Positions 9,080 through 21,743 of a DNA stretch of 64,000 nucleotides are shown piece by piece. How positions within the stretch are numbered: position 1 is the stretch's first letter; each line of letters opens with the position of its first letter. The notes beneath the pieces were generated by a model that was not told the origin of the DNA, ran no database searches, and worked only from the letters and a program-made list of their open reading frames with translations. Made by a program: the position numbers and the translations under genes. Source of the DNA: Cheiracanthium punctorium (lineage: Eukaryota; Arthropoda; Arachnida; Araneae; Cheiracanthiidae); NCBI GenBank assembly GCA_038373885.1, contig JAWZYV010016944.1, positions 620,001-684,000 on the forward strand, written 5' to 3'.

Positions 9080-11219
9080 TATTAAGCATACTAATAATCA
9101 TGTTGAAAAATATTACTTAGATGTTACAAAAGAGTAACAATGTAATTATATATAATTAATTTACTTAAAGATAAAAAATACAAAAAAAAAATCGATGTCA
9201 CTATAACACATATTAAATGGATACATTCATCTTCTTATAAGTCGCCTATACCTTTTATAAATGTAGGGGTTACTAAACCCTTAAAGTCTTTAAGTTTCTT
9301 CAGAAGGAACGTGACGAAAAATAAAATTAAATGTATCGTTTTACTTTTCTATTTTAATTTTTTACATTTATTACAGTATTCACGATGAAATTAACAAGCA
9401 GATATGCTAAAAATGATATAACTGATCTTTTATGATACTACACGTAGAGAAAGAATAATAAAAATACTTTTGACCTGGAATATAAAGAAATGTATTTCAA
9501 ACTCAACGTGAAATTTGAAAAATCTTTTGAAAGAATATCTATCTAGTTAGGATAACTCAACTTTAGGAGTCGAGTGTTTTAATTTAATATTTCTTTAGCT
9601 AGTTATTTAGGAGTAAATAAAGTTCTAGGGTGCTATATCTTCATTAGTTTTTTTTTTTCCCTATGGTGTAGAAACAAACAAAATAGGTCCTTTAAGCCTT
9701 AACACGGTATTTTTCTTTCATAGACTTAATAATCCGTTTGTTTTTTTACAAAACAGAGTTTTGCATTAATAAATTTAATCCGGTAATATTTTTAAGTAAA
9801 TACTGCAAGGCATCTGAAGAAACTTTTTTTTTCTGGATACTATACTATCTGTTGATGTAATTTTGGAAAACTTTTAGGCTTGATATAGAAATCCTATGCA
9901 AACTATGTTTAACATGTTGAAAAGTTTATTCGTCTTTGTACCATGCTATGATTTCAGAAAAATTCTTTTAGATGGAATTAAATCTTAAAGTATTCAAGTA
10001 GGATGACGTTAAATGAACAGCGGATATGTCTTTGATGTATGTTTGAATGTTTATTCAAAATGTACATCTAAGATCTCACAGAAAATAACTTTAAAATGGA
10101 ATTTTATTTTTTTAAACAAGTTTTTTATTTTGTATTAATAAAACAATATTTTTTAAAAGTATGTTATGTTCATAAAAAATACCAATTTCTAGGCTTCGTA
10201 TAACTCCTGAAGTTGCTGAAATTCCGAACTTTTGAAATATTCTACTATTTAAGATACACAAGAGAACTTCTTTCTGTATGTTAATGAGAAACAAAAACAC
10301 TTTTTACATACCAGACCATTTTAAGACACTCCTCCAAAAGTTCAAATTTTTAGCAAATTCAGAACTTGTAGGATCCCTAAACTTTCACGATTTTTTTTTA
10401 TTAAAACAAAAATTGGCACAACGGTTTTGAAACGGAAAAAAAGAAGAAAAAATACGTTTAATGTTTAATTGAATATTTTTCGCAATGCAGCATATTAGAA
10501 AATAACCACACCTTATAATTTTATTGCTGTTATATACCTACTCATTCGTCAGACATTCCTTTAAGTTTAAATTTCGTAGAAAATTTCGACAAAGTATGTA
10601 ATATAAATCTTCGATAAGATAAACTGTCGCAAATTATTCTACGTAATAACTAATTATTTTTAAAGCTGTAAACTTTTATACAACTCTAAATGCTTATTTA
10701 TTTTTTCTTATTATTTAATTAAAAGTAGCTAAAAGCATTAAAACAACTGGAATGGCATAGACCCAAGTATTTATGTAAACTCATAAGACATCGAATTTCT
10801 ATTTTAAATAAATTCATTCTGTGAAATTTAATCTTGCATGGGAATAAGCGCTTTAAACTGCAATTTCATTAATTGGGTTATCAAGCTAAGGTACAAAACC
10901 GTCACGATAATCCAGTTACTAAAATAAAATTCCACACTCCATAAAACATGATTTATTAATCATTTAAAAGGAGTGTCATGTATTACAGGTCTTCAAGCTT
11001 AGTAATCAGCAGTCATAATGTATTTTCTATGTACTTTAAAACCCATTTAGCTCTGCGTTATTTCTTAAGGTGCCTGATACCTTTAAAATGTAAATTTTGG
11101 GCAGAAATCCAATTGGGAAATTTAATAATATTAAATCTGAACGTCTTATCATTCTAAATTAATTTAAATTTTGTTGGTGCCTTATTTAAAATTTGAGTTA
11201 AAGGGAATTTTAATGAGAG
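9080..11219. other. no feature seen
   Basis: AT-rich sequence with scattered short homopolymer runs. No coding, tRNA-like or terminal-repeat signal was found on either strand. Confidence 0.5.
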
Positions 11220-11800
11220 TCATCTCATAGATGAAGCGTTATCTGTGTTTAGTTTCTTCTTTTTCTTAAATGATTCTTTTCTTTCCAATTTCTGGGTCAG
11301 CGGACTACTGGGAAGCTTGACCGCTACGAGGGTCGGAGATGTTGCTAATTTCATTATGGGGCAGCATAGTAGGCAGACAAACGTTGCCCCCCTATGAGTG
11401 GTATAATATTGAACCAATTTCAGATGAGAGAACTGTACTGTGAAGTTGGCGATGATAGATGAAAGAAGATGGTTGGTATGTAAATTGTTGTCACATATTA
11501 CATGAACAATATTGAAGAACACAAACACTGCGTTGTTGTATAGAATAAAAAATGCATCGACCTCCATAGAACGTATTAAAATATACCTGCGAATGCAGCA
11601 CTGTAGAAAAAAAAGGTTTCTGTTAAAGCGACATCGGAACTATTTTTCTTCGAATGAGAGAGAACCAAATCCGATTTCATAGGAACACTGGGATCATAAC
11701 ATGCAGCGTTGCACATAACGGAGATTCTCAAAAGAAATGAAGGAGGAGGCCAACTAATTTTTTTTTTTTTACCTTCATAACAAAGTTGTGAAAAACACAT
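11220..11800 (-). other. two unassigned adjacent ORFs, doubtful coding
   Basis: Minus-strand open frames of 74 codons (11800-11576) and 115 codons (11567-11220) lie nine bases apart in different frames. The second has two hydrophobic stretches and a Lys-rich end. I recognise no family. Base composition is somewhat richer in G+C than the surroundings. They may be an old gene or transposon fragment, or chance. Confidence 0.2.
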
Positions 11801-12439
11801 CCATCTTCCTAGCGCTCGTCGGTTTTACATGTTTCCCGGATAAAGCACAGAAAAAATTAGATAAGAACACCACACATGTTATTTTTTAGACGTATTTATT
11901 TACTTGCTCGGAACATCAGGTTTACTTTACTATAAAAATTGAAAAAAATACACATGTAAAAATATAGGGAACTTGGGGAAGCATCTTCATAAAAAATTAC
12001 ATCTTTGATGCCATCGCGGGTCTTACGTGTCGGTGGGCGAAGGCCTACATCACATGAAGTGAACAGCCTCGCCACACCCGATCCACAGCCGACTGCTAAA
12101 AATGACTGTTAAGGCAAATGACTGTTAATGAAAAACCGTTAAGGCAGTTCAAAAAGTAGAGGTAAAAAGCACGGCTTCGGGAAATTTCCAGAAGCCACGA
12201 ACATATGCTTACACACAGCGGGCGAAACCGCAAAAAGTTTCCACTGCGAGAGCAAAGAGTATAAGCGGTGTCAACTGTTATTTTGTTTTATTTTATTTTT
12301 TAGCAGAAGGGCAGCTGATAAGAACAAAATGTGAGAAGTTTACGCTCTTTTGCGAAGAGGCACAAGGAGGGGAAAAATACATTGTGATTCTGACAATTAA
12401 ATCCAAAGTATAAAAAATTTCAAATCTAAAAAATATGTC

Positions 12440-12682
12440 CTATGCGATGTGAGAGCAACAGGACAAGAACTTGCACCTGAGACTCCCAGAGGTTTTTCAT
12501 GAACATGAAGGACGTTAGAGCCACGAACGGATTTTACGTGCACAAGCACCCATTAGCAAACACGGTCCCATAAAAGTCCAGTCAAGAAAAGTTTCACCCT
12601 CCCAAGCACTGGCCAAGCCGATGGTGATTCACTTTCTATGTTCTACAGGAACAGAACTTAGCGACTAGGCCACTGAGGGACA
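12440..12682 (-). repeat. SINE-like dispersed repeat, copy 1
   Basis: On the minus strand this segment matches 48486-48720 (plus) over more than 200 bp. The strongest block contains TTGGCCAGTGCTTGGGAGG, TGGGACCGTGT and GTGCACGTAAAATC. The 5' end (CAGTGGCCTAGTCGCTAAG) resembles a tRNA-type A box. The G+C is higher than the surroundings. It is best explained as a tRNA-derived SINE family present at least twice here. Confidence 0.7.
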
Positions 12683-13302
12683 TTTTTACCCCCCTTAAAA
12701 GAGATTTTAAAAATTTGGTTTCATCGCAAAGCACCTTAATTCAAAAAAGTATTATTGTAATGTTATGAAACTTTCGTAAAATACTCTAAAAGAGTTAAGA
12801 ATGTTAGCTTTAACTTTTGAAATACGATAATTATGAGCGTGTTTTATTTCCTAGTGGAGATTTCAAATATAAGATAAAATATATTTACTGTTTAAAAAAT
12901 CTCAATTTAAATTTGAATTTTGATGTTTTGCAGAAGCGCCATTTTATAATAATTTTTATGCATATTTTGTGCCTAAAAATTCAAGATATTTAAAAATAAT
13001 CATGCTTTTACTTTTTATTGACAGTTTTAAAATATATTTTATAATATAATGAACATAAACAATGTACCAAGAATTAAGATGACTTCATTGCGTATGTAGA
13101 CAGGCACCTTAAGCATTTTAAATTTCTAAGAAGTATGAGGCATGGCTTTAGGGAAACGTATCTTTGGACTACTAGTGATATACGTATATTGATTGTGAAC
13201 ATGCTACGTATATAATACTAAGATGCAATAGTAAAACATATATATATATATGAAGCCCTTTTCTGAAACTTTAAAAGTAAGTTGCACATTTGTTCACTTG
13301 AG

Positions 13303-13360
13303 AACCGTGGAGTATTTGGAAGGGCTGTGGACTCTGACGATCTGAGTTCGAATCTCATGC
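13303..13360 (+). repeat. tRNA-like SINE head
   Basis: GTGGAGTATTTGGAAGGG (A-box-like) is followed by GGACTCTGACG and a clear B box GAGTTCGAATCTC (13343-13355). No acceptor stem can be formed, so it is not a functional tRNA. It is probably a SINE head, related in form to the minus-strand copy at 14600-14662. Confidence 0.45.
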
Positions 13361-13811
13361 TTTGTAAACATCTCTTTGCCTTCTTATTTTTAAAATGAAA
13401 TACACCGACATTGATAACTAATTCATTTGTAAATAATTATAAGTATTGTGAGTAACATAATTTTCCAAAACAAATTTCATTGCTTAAATACGTCTACTTG
13501 AAATTTTAAGAATATCATACAAATTTTAGACTTGAAAAAGAATGTAATCTAACATTTTCGAGTTAGCAACCTGTCAACAGATGACCGACATTTTCTTAAT
13601 GCTATTGCTGTGGCATCACGAACAAGAAAAAAATAGAAAAACAAGAAAGTAGCTATTCTACGATTGTGCCCCCCCCAAATAAAATAAAATAAATAGTGAG
13701 CATTGTGTGTGTTAAAGTGCATTCTATTGAATGTGTGAAAATCTGATTCCAAAGTAAAGTTATTGCTAAGAGAACCAAAATTTAAATAATTATTAAAAGA
13801 ATCAACAAGTA

Positions 13812-13838
13812 ATAAATAAATAAATAAATAAATAAATG
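13812..13838. repeat. (AAAT)n microsatellite
   Basis: About six TAAA/AAAT units. Confidence 0.9.
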
Positions 13839-13984
13839 ACTTGCGTTTTTAACAAAATAATTATTTATCAGTATTGGTGTGCGACGACTATGCCACTTCT
13901 TTTTTATGTTCACCAAAATACCTTGTTTGTGCACCATCTGAAGAACGACCGGTAGCTGTGAGTCCATGATCTGCCATTCGCAAA

Positions 13985-14480
13985 TGTTAGTCCTGAATAC
14001 CCAAAGCCGAATTCAAGCTTTCTAACTAAAAGTGCGGCAAGATTTTTGGCCGCTATTTTAGTTCATTCGCCATATGGTATTTTCAGACGCCGTGCATGCG
14101 CACTTGGCGCTGTCATCACTATAAGAACCGTGCTAGCAGATGAATTCAGCCGTCAGCAGCCGAGAATAGTGGTGTGCTCCAGCCAGCAAGCCAACCAACC
14201 AACCAACCAGAGAGCTAGACGTACTCGTGCTCGTGCCATTGTCTTTTTGGCGTGGACATGACTAAAGCGTCATCTTCTCGCCATCTCCCAGAGAGTCTTT
14301 TCAGTGGGAGTGTTCCATACCAAGGAGAAAAGAAGCTGCGTCACTGTACAGCACCGAAAATCCATCCGGCTGCAGTATCCTAGGAATCTAAAATTGTTCA
14401 TGTTCATTTGTTAAGTTCAGTTCTTGTTATATGCGTTCTGAGTTAAAAAATGTTCACAATAAAATTTAGTTACGTTCGCA
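13985..14480 (+). mobile_element. possible solo LTR
   Basis: A G+C-rich block of about 496 bp in AT-rich sequence, beginning TGTTAG and ending TTCGCA (TG...CA). It has a TATA-like ACTATAAGAACC near 14120, a following initiator-rich stretch, and AATAAA at 14459-14464 close to the end. This is the internal order of a retroviral-type LTR (promoter, R, polyA signal). No second copy occurs in the window and the flanks give no clean target duplication. A CpG-rich promoter or exon of a host gene is the alternative. Confidence 0.4.
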
Positions 14481-14599
14481 AAAAAATGTCATCCTTGTGC
14501 TGTCTAGAAGAGATCAAACATTACCTTTTTTTGTGCATATAGTTGATACACATCTTCAGGTGTATTTACAAAAAAGAACAGAAAAGAACTGAGCACGGC

Positions 14600-14662
14600 A
14601 TGAGATTCGAACCCGCAAAGTCTCAGTAAGTGTCAACAGTCTTAACAATTATGGCACGGTGC
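14600..14662 (-). repeat. tRNA-like SINE head, minus strand
   Basis: On the minus strand GTGCCATAATTGTTAAGAC is followed by a B box GGGTTCGAATCTC (complement of 14602-14614) and then ATGCCGTGC. The remainder of a SINE-like body continues to about 14490. No cloverleaf acceptor stem is visible. Confidence 0.45.
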
Positions 14663-15508
14663 TTGAATGCGCTTTCGTATGGCTTACATTGAAAGTTTCT
14701 GAGCAGTGGCTCCGTAATACATATGAGGTTATGTGCAAAATTTGAAAGTTATATCCTGAAAGATATGAACATAAATATATGCTAACTTAAAGCAAGGGAA
14801 AAATCACGACGGATGATTGCGTTTCAGCTGCCGTACATAAATTAAAAAAGAAAATATTTTTTGCGCTCAAACAATAAAGGTTTACATTCAAATTTATGTA
14901 TAGCCCCTGACCATTTTTATAATATCTCTCAGACGCTTTATAATGAAAACCGTAGATCACCACATTGGTATATGAGGCACAAATTTAGTAATTGGTATTT
15001 TTTGTACGGGGTCGTATACAAATTCAAAAGATGTAACTTTTTGAAAATTAACGAGAGGAAATTTTTCTTAAAGCAGCCTTTTCTTATACCTTATTTTGAA
15101 CATTTTTTCAATTTAAACCACCCACTTATCTCTAATTGGTAAGAAATTAAAGCATATTATCAACTTTTTGAGACTCTCTGAATAAAATACTTTACATACA
15201 TGTATCCATGCATTTGTTTTTCTAAATAAGCATTTTTATTTATTTTTTCCGAAATATTTTCGTCAAGTAAATACATTTTGATTAGGCAGCCTCACTACTT
15301 ATTATAAAGTCGTACTGTTAGACGTTAATTTGCAGCAAGTTACTATTATATGGAATTCGGGGTTTAAGTTTCAGGATTATAGAATAATCTTTAGGAATTA
15401 CTGATTGAAATAATTAAAAAGTGCTATGATTAAACCGTATATGGATACTAAAAATATCATTGCAACACAATTTATGTAGATTCGTAAAAACACAATTTAT
15501 GTAGATTC

Positions 15509-17633
15509 ACCCACTTGCTCTTTATTTGGCCGTCGTTCGTTGTACAAGTTATATATACCATTCGTTTGTAAATATCGTATACTTTAATATAATATAAGTT
15601 TAATTTGCATAAGGGACCGTCTTCATATTTAATTCTGCATCAACTTTGTCTTCCTCAATGGCACACTCTATTTTGACTTTATTAAATGAAAGAAAACCTT
15701 CAAATCAACCTAATTATAAATTTTCACCAATTTTCTCGATAATTTCCAGAGATGTTGCGAATTCTTCTTTGCACGATTTTAAGGTATTTTCTACAATTGA
15801 AAAACGCTATTTGTAGGTTCCGAACTTTTCACCTTTCATTAATTTCACAAGCGACATTTAAAAGAAATAAATATTATTTACAGGGAAAATACTATTTCTA
15901 GTATTAAAAGTTTTTTGTACTGTTGTCAGGGGTAGAAATTAAAATATTTAGTCAGTGGTCCAAATGGACCGTGACTCCAAAACTTCCGTATACATGATTT
16001 AAAAAAAATGCAAAGCGATTGCTTACAATTTTGAAAATCTTTCTAATTTTGGATTGGTATTGAGTAAATGAAGGTTCTCTTAGACCAGTGAAATGTTGCC
16101 AGAAGTGAGAATCTGTTCTCTGCTCTTCTGACTACAAGCATGAAAGTTACTCAGCTACGGTCGATGAATAAATATTATTTTCAAGGAAAATATTGTTTCC
16201 ATCTGTCAAAGTTTTTTGTACTGAGACTATCAAGGGTAGAAATTAGAATGTTTAGTCTGTGGTCCAAATGACCCGTGAGTTCATAACTTCCTTGGTCCGC
16301 AAACATGATTTAAGGGGAAAATGCAAAACGACTGCTCACGATTTTGAAAATCCTTCTAATTTTGAAATTGTTATTCAGTATCTCCCATTGATGTTTCTCT
16401 TAGACAGTTGAAATGTTCGCAGGAGTTAGAGGTTGCTCTCTGCTCTTCTGAGTACAAGCATGGATATTACTCAGCTATGGTCGAACTTGAAGAATGGTTT
16501 CATGATTGAAAATTTGTTTGTATTTCATGTAAAAAAACGCAACTAGTTTTTTTGCCGACCCAATATTATCACTGTCTTTGTTATTTCACTTTCTTCATTT
16601 AATATTATCGTCCGCAGTGTGCAATATTTTTATGTGACTTTTAGTGGTACTTTAAAAGTATTTTTAATGTTTGTTTTAATAATTGCTTCCTGACCTGATG
16701 CTTTAGATATTAAAAAAAGATCAAATTCTTGCCTGGAATGTTAAGGATGTTAGTTTTTCAGAAATAAGACGTTGTAAAAACTAAGACATACGTCTGCAGT
16801 ATATAATTATACACATGGAAAATATTTTATTTGGGGTGAAATAGCAGCGGATGCAACAATAGAAGCTTTATAGAATTACCATCAAGCTGTACAAACCTCC
16901 AATTTATTTGCTTCAAAATTTGATATTTTTTAATACCACTAACTTAGTTCAAGTAATTTTTGTGCAAAATAAGTCTAATTTAAGTTTATTTTACGCAATT
17001 TTCAAAGAAAAAAATCACTTAATAAATTTATATATAGTCTCTTTGCTCATGAAAATAACACATTTTTCTTAATATAAATTAAACTACTAAACTTCAAAAA
17101 TTTCAAATTTTGCATAGCCATTACTTTCTAATCTATTTCCATCGAAATTTGGCAAGGTCGCTATCCATAATTTTTTAATATCAATTTAATAATTCTTAAT
17201 TCATATTAATATTTTATCAAAAATTATAATAACAGTAAATTATGTTTGGTTCGTTTGGTTCTAATAGTACGAATAAAAAAGAGCTTCTTATTATCAATAT
17301 TATATGAGATATGAATTAAAGTGTGAAAAAATATTTTAGCATGGGGGGGGAGGATTTTTGAAGCTCATAACTCACTCATTTTCAGTTCAAATTTATTGAA
17401 AATTGGTATCCGGGGTTAAAATGAGCTAAATTTTTGAAATATGAAGTGAGATCTAGGGGTTGTCATTGAAAAATTTAGTGTACATTTTAATATAGAGATG
17501 GCCCCTAATGCAATTTTTTTATATAGCAAAACAAAGTGTACGTCAATCGTAAACGATTGGTATATGTAATTTTTCTGTACGACGAACGACGGCCGAATAA
17601 AGTACAAGTGGGCGGTTTTTTTTGTAGGTGTAC
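15509..17633 (+). mobile_element. CAGCTG-tipped Tc1/mariner-like element, copy A
   Basis: Inverted termini match between the left (CCACTTGCTCTTTATTTGGC...CGTCGTTCGT) and right (ACGAACGACGGCCG...ACAAGTGGGC) ends, and the interior aligns along its length with copy C (52009-53890). The outermost bases have diverged from the CAGCTGCGG tip of copies B and C. A diverged HTH fragment (about 16740-16870) corresponds to that in copy C but is broken by stops. The copy is longer because of an internal ~301-bp tandem duplication. Confidence 0.75.
15866..16467 (+). repeat. 301-bp tandem duplication inside copy A
   Basis: Units begin AATAAATATTATT at 15866 and 16167, and both contain TTTTTTGTACTG, the GTGGTCCAAATG block and the CTCTGCTCTTCTGA block. 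Copy C holds a single unit. The second unit is closer to copy C than the first, which suggests unequal exchange with a related copy. Confidence 0.75.
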
Positions 17634-18034
17634 CTAATAGTTAATTTATATTGCGCAGTTCAAGGGTTTTTATGAATCATTAAACTTAGAATGTGTATAC
17701 TTTGTTTCTGTTTAATTTTCCTGAGTAAGGCTGAAGAATTGTTACATAGAATATTTAAGAAACGAAGCACTATTATAAATTATTTAATGGCTGTCTTTGT
17801 TTATTTTTAAGCTTAAATAATTTGGAAATTTATCTTTTAAATTTGTGAATAATTTTAATTTTTTGCATTTTCACAAAAGCATTGTTGTTAAAATTTAAAA
17901 GATATACAATTATCATTCTATAACATTAACATTGATTTTAAAATTTTAGGATTTCATGTAGCTACCATTACTAATTAATTAGATGTATAATAAATGATAT
18001 ATTCTTTCTTTCGTTTAAACGGAACATATATCCA
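17634..18034. other. no feature seen
   Basis: AT-rich sequence between transposon copy A and the possible exon. Confidence 0.4.
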
Positions 18035-18172
18035 GTTGATGATTCTGAGCACATCAGAAAAACTGGGGGTCGAGTGATATTTAATCAGCAAAAGCTTCTC
18101 CCAGGTGGCTCTACAGCTGATTGCATTTCACTAGGCCAATCTAAGGTGGATGAGTTTCTCTCAAGAGTCTGA
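18035..18172 (+). CDS. possible terminal exon of an unidentified host gene
   Basis: An open frame of about 45 codons reads VDDSEHIRKTGGRVIFNQQK and then LLPGGSTADCISLGQSKVDE, ending FLSRV and a TGA at 18170-18172. Its composition is protein-like (balanced residues, G+C above the flanks) and differs from the poly-Lys/Phe/Ile frames typical of AT-rich noise. A pyrimidine-rich tract (TTCTTTCTTTCG) and CCAG at 18032-18035 could be a splice acceptor directly before TTGATG. I do not recognise the family and see no partner exon nearby. It could also be a processed fragment or an unrecognised transposon piece. Confidence 0.3.
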   Translation, partial: VDDSEHIRKTGGRVIFNQQKLLPGGSTADCISLGQSKVDEFLSRV

Positions 18173-18570
18173 AGAAAGAGAATTAGCGTTATTATTTATG
18201 GAGGAACTTTAACTGAAGTCGAGGATCTATAAAAAAAAATGTACAAAGCGAGGCTAGAACTTTTTTTCTTTCAAGTATTTAAATTTCGTTTAAAACCTCT
18301 GCAAGCTGAAACAGTTTTGTACAACTTTTGATCAGGTTACCTGTTTTATCAAATTATTTTGATTAAATGAAAAAAAAATGTGATTTAATTTCATTTTAAA
18401 TACCATTATCCATTTAACTTTCGATAAAAAATGTCTAATCAAGACATGTGTACTATGCATTAATAATTTTCATTGTATTTAATCTCAAATACATTTGCAC
18501 TTGTGACACAAGTGCTGTGCAATATAAATGCATGATATTTACACGAAGAATGTCAAAAGTTTCTACTGTA

Positions 18571-18780
18571 GTGGAAGGTGGCCCAAAATGACCCTACTGG
18601 GCAAAACGACCCACATGTACTTTCTTTCCGGGAGGTAGCTCTATGTACTTGGTAACACATAACTATTTATGTCAAGTGAAGGAAATCTATGGCAATATTC
18701 AAGTGATCGGAGTATTACGTGTCTGAGTAGAATTATTCATAAAAATGTGTTTTATCATATATCTTCCCTAATAGCACAAC
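18571..18780 (+). mobile_element. fragment of GTGGCNCAAAATG-ended DNA transposon
   Basis: Starts after a TA with GTGGAAGGTGGCCCAAAATG and stays alignable to 46509-46720 for about 200 bp (shared words include GTCTGAG, AATTCATAAAA and TTTTATCATAT). The right end is not recognisable. Confidence 0.6.
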
Positions 18781-21743
18781 TAGTTCTGAAAACGTTCGAA
18801 GTACGGTCAAAACCTACCCTCCTTATGTCTTGTGAAGTGCATTGAGAGGGGAAATATCGTTAACAATTTTCAAATAATTCCGAATGAAAAAAAGTCTATA
18901 TGCTGGAACAGCAAAGATATTTAACTTGCTATAAGTCGTTATGAAAAATTCCCCAAATCTTTAAAATTGAAGAAAAGAAAATAAAAATTTTTATCTCAGA
19001 ATTTGCATATTCATTTGCAGCATTTTGCCATTATGAATGTTTCTCTCATTTTTTTTTTCAACAAATTTTTAAAGCCGAATGTTTCACTTGAGATTATACG
19101 GTCTGATTTAGGAAATAAAAATTCTTCTCCATCGTTTCGTAAAATATAGCTGTTGTTTTTAATTCAAAAAGAAATTCAACTGTTACCAAAGCAACGTTGA
19201 CCAATTCTGAACTTTGATGTTGGGAATCGGCCACTCTCGCCAATTATTTCATATTTTCATTGTCTTATTCAGATAGATGTAATTGTAACGCAAGCAGTAT
19301 TAAATTACATAGTATCCCATTATATCATGTTTCATATAAGCTTGTTTCTTCCAGTCAGAAACAGATGCAGAATCTCACACAAAATCTTAAACTTCGCTTT
19401 TTATTTTACCAATTATTTAAAAGCAATTATATGTACACTGTAAAACAATTTAATAATTTTCCTTGGAAACAAGATGCATCTGAGGAGGTCTCTAGAATTA
19501 CAAGGAACATTACATGGAATTGCCAAAGAACTTTAAGGATCAATTTAGGCAGCTTCCACTGAAATGAGCTTTTCAGTATGAATTGTTCAGTAATGTGCCT
19601 CGTATTTTCATGCAAAGCTCCTAGGAATTCTAGGGTACCTCGTCTGCCCATTATTTCCAAGGACCGTTCCTTGATTTCTTTCAGTGTAGTATGTACCACG
19701 CGTTTCCTGTCATTTTTCTTTTTTTTTTTAAATATAGTACAAAATCTGTAAATTATAGCAGTTCATTATATGGTAAAATTTTATGTGAATATAATCCTTG
19801 TATATTTCACATGCACATTCATTGCTAAAGTGCACATTCATTGCTAAAGTACAAAAAAACCTAAAGAAAATGCTATAAGGAACTTAAAAATACAGAAGTG
19901 CTCGTTAATTTAATGATGTTTCATTGAGGGAAAACGCATCCTCTATATACTTGGGTTTCCTTTCCTACAAAACAATTCTTTTTTCAACATTTGAAACATT
20001 TTTGAATTTATGGTAGAGAGTTATTTATTTGTAGGTGCAGATGAGAAAAAGTCCCATGAACTCTCTCTATATATATCTATTCAGTATCTTAGAAAAACTT
20101 TTAAACATGTGAAAAGTGCTTGAGATAAAGCAGATGAAAGTACTTGTGTTCTCATGTATGTTTTCCTTAGAAAGGGGAAGGGGTTGAATTGAATCTAAAG
20201 ATAGATTTCAGTCGATCATAAACTGCGTTGTCCTTGCAAATAAAATTTTTTATGTACAAATATTTACATTAACGTAAATGGCGATAATTTTTAAATTAGT
20301 ACATAAAATAATTTATTTCTAAATAGATTAATAAATACAAACATTATTGTTTTGTCTCGTGAATTGTTACACAAAATATAAGCTTCAACTATGTTCAAGT
20401 TACTGTAAATTTCTTGAAAATGATTTCTTCTACATAAGAGCAAAAAGTCGTGAAAAACATTTTTTTTCCCTTTGAATCAACTTGCTGCTTTAGTACTTAA
20501 AAATACCATTTTTAATTCCCTTTATTTTTGCGAATTATTTTCAAATGGTTTCACAACAACAAATAATTATGAAATGAAATTAGAGTTTCTCAAAAAGCTT
20601 TATGTATGATACAGCTGTTCACAGTACAGCTGAAACAGGAAACTGATCATAAAATACATAATGTAGCAAATGGAAAAACAATTCAAAAATGTAAAACAAA
20701 TTTATGCTTAATCAACTTACAAGAACTTATATGATAGGTAATGATGAAAAAAATATTCAAAAAGAGTTTACAGTCTTTCAGTTGTTTTAATAATCTGAAA
20801 TTTGTTAAGAAGTTGTTTAGAATCTAGTTAGAATTCAAAGTCAGAATTGAAATTAGCGGTATTAATTGTGTAAATTATTAAGTGGCTATTAAGCTTGAAA
20901 AATAGGAAATATGAGAAGAATATCGTGTACATATCTACCTGAATCCAATTCAACTCCTTAATAGGCAATTATGATAATTACACGAAGGAACTCACTGTTT
21001 AGAAAGTAAAATACACCAAACATGCTAGCACAAGAAATTACCAATTTTCTGTGAGTCATGTCCTAAACTGAAGAACAAGATAACCTACTTAAATTTTAAT
21101 TACAATTATGCCTAGTAAAAAAAATGTAAAAAAAATTTTCATGAATCGTGTAATAAATGTACATGGATTTTTTAAACTGTTGCATTAAGTGTACATTTGT
21201 CACTAAACAGCAACAATCATAATAATGATAGTTGATGTAACAGTTCATAGCTATTTTAAGAAGAACAACGGATGCTCACAGATGTTCATTTTAAAGTGGG
21301 CAGTTTGCCCTTATATCAAAAAGTTTCATCATGATCGATTGCGGCATTATGAAGAAGGTTCTAACAGACCAACATTCTGAGTAGTGGGAAGTAGTTTTCG
21401 TCTTGTTATAATTGTATATATGTTTTAGTATTAAAATAAGTATTATTGAAAATTAAAAAAATTGTGTGTTTACATCGAATGTTTTGTACATTATGATAAA
21501 GAACACAGTTAAAGTCTTAATTTTTGAGAAATATGATTTACTGTACAGCTTTTAAAATGTAATCATTTCGATTTCATGCAATAAATATTTCCTACATTTA
21601 TAGCATTGCAATACATAATTAAACTTTATATTAACTGCAAATAAAAATATGAAAATTCATTATACACAAAAATACAAGTTACTTCAATCCAAATCAAGAT
21701 CATGTATCATCAATATCACAATCAGCTATAAACATTGTATGTA
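18781..21743. other. no gene seen; one 19-bp tandem duplication
   Basis: AT-rich sequence. A 19-bp unit (TGCACATTCATTGCTAAAG) is duplicated in tandem at 19812-19849. Open frames on both strands at 19260-19700 (100 and 90 codons) overlap each other and show no family motif, so at least one is chance. Confidence 0.45.

Noticed and set aside
19260..19699. Overlapping 100- and 90-codon frames on opposite strands
   Set aside because: Mutually overlapping, no motif in either, and no promoter, splice or polyA context.
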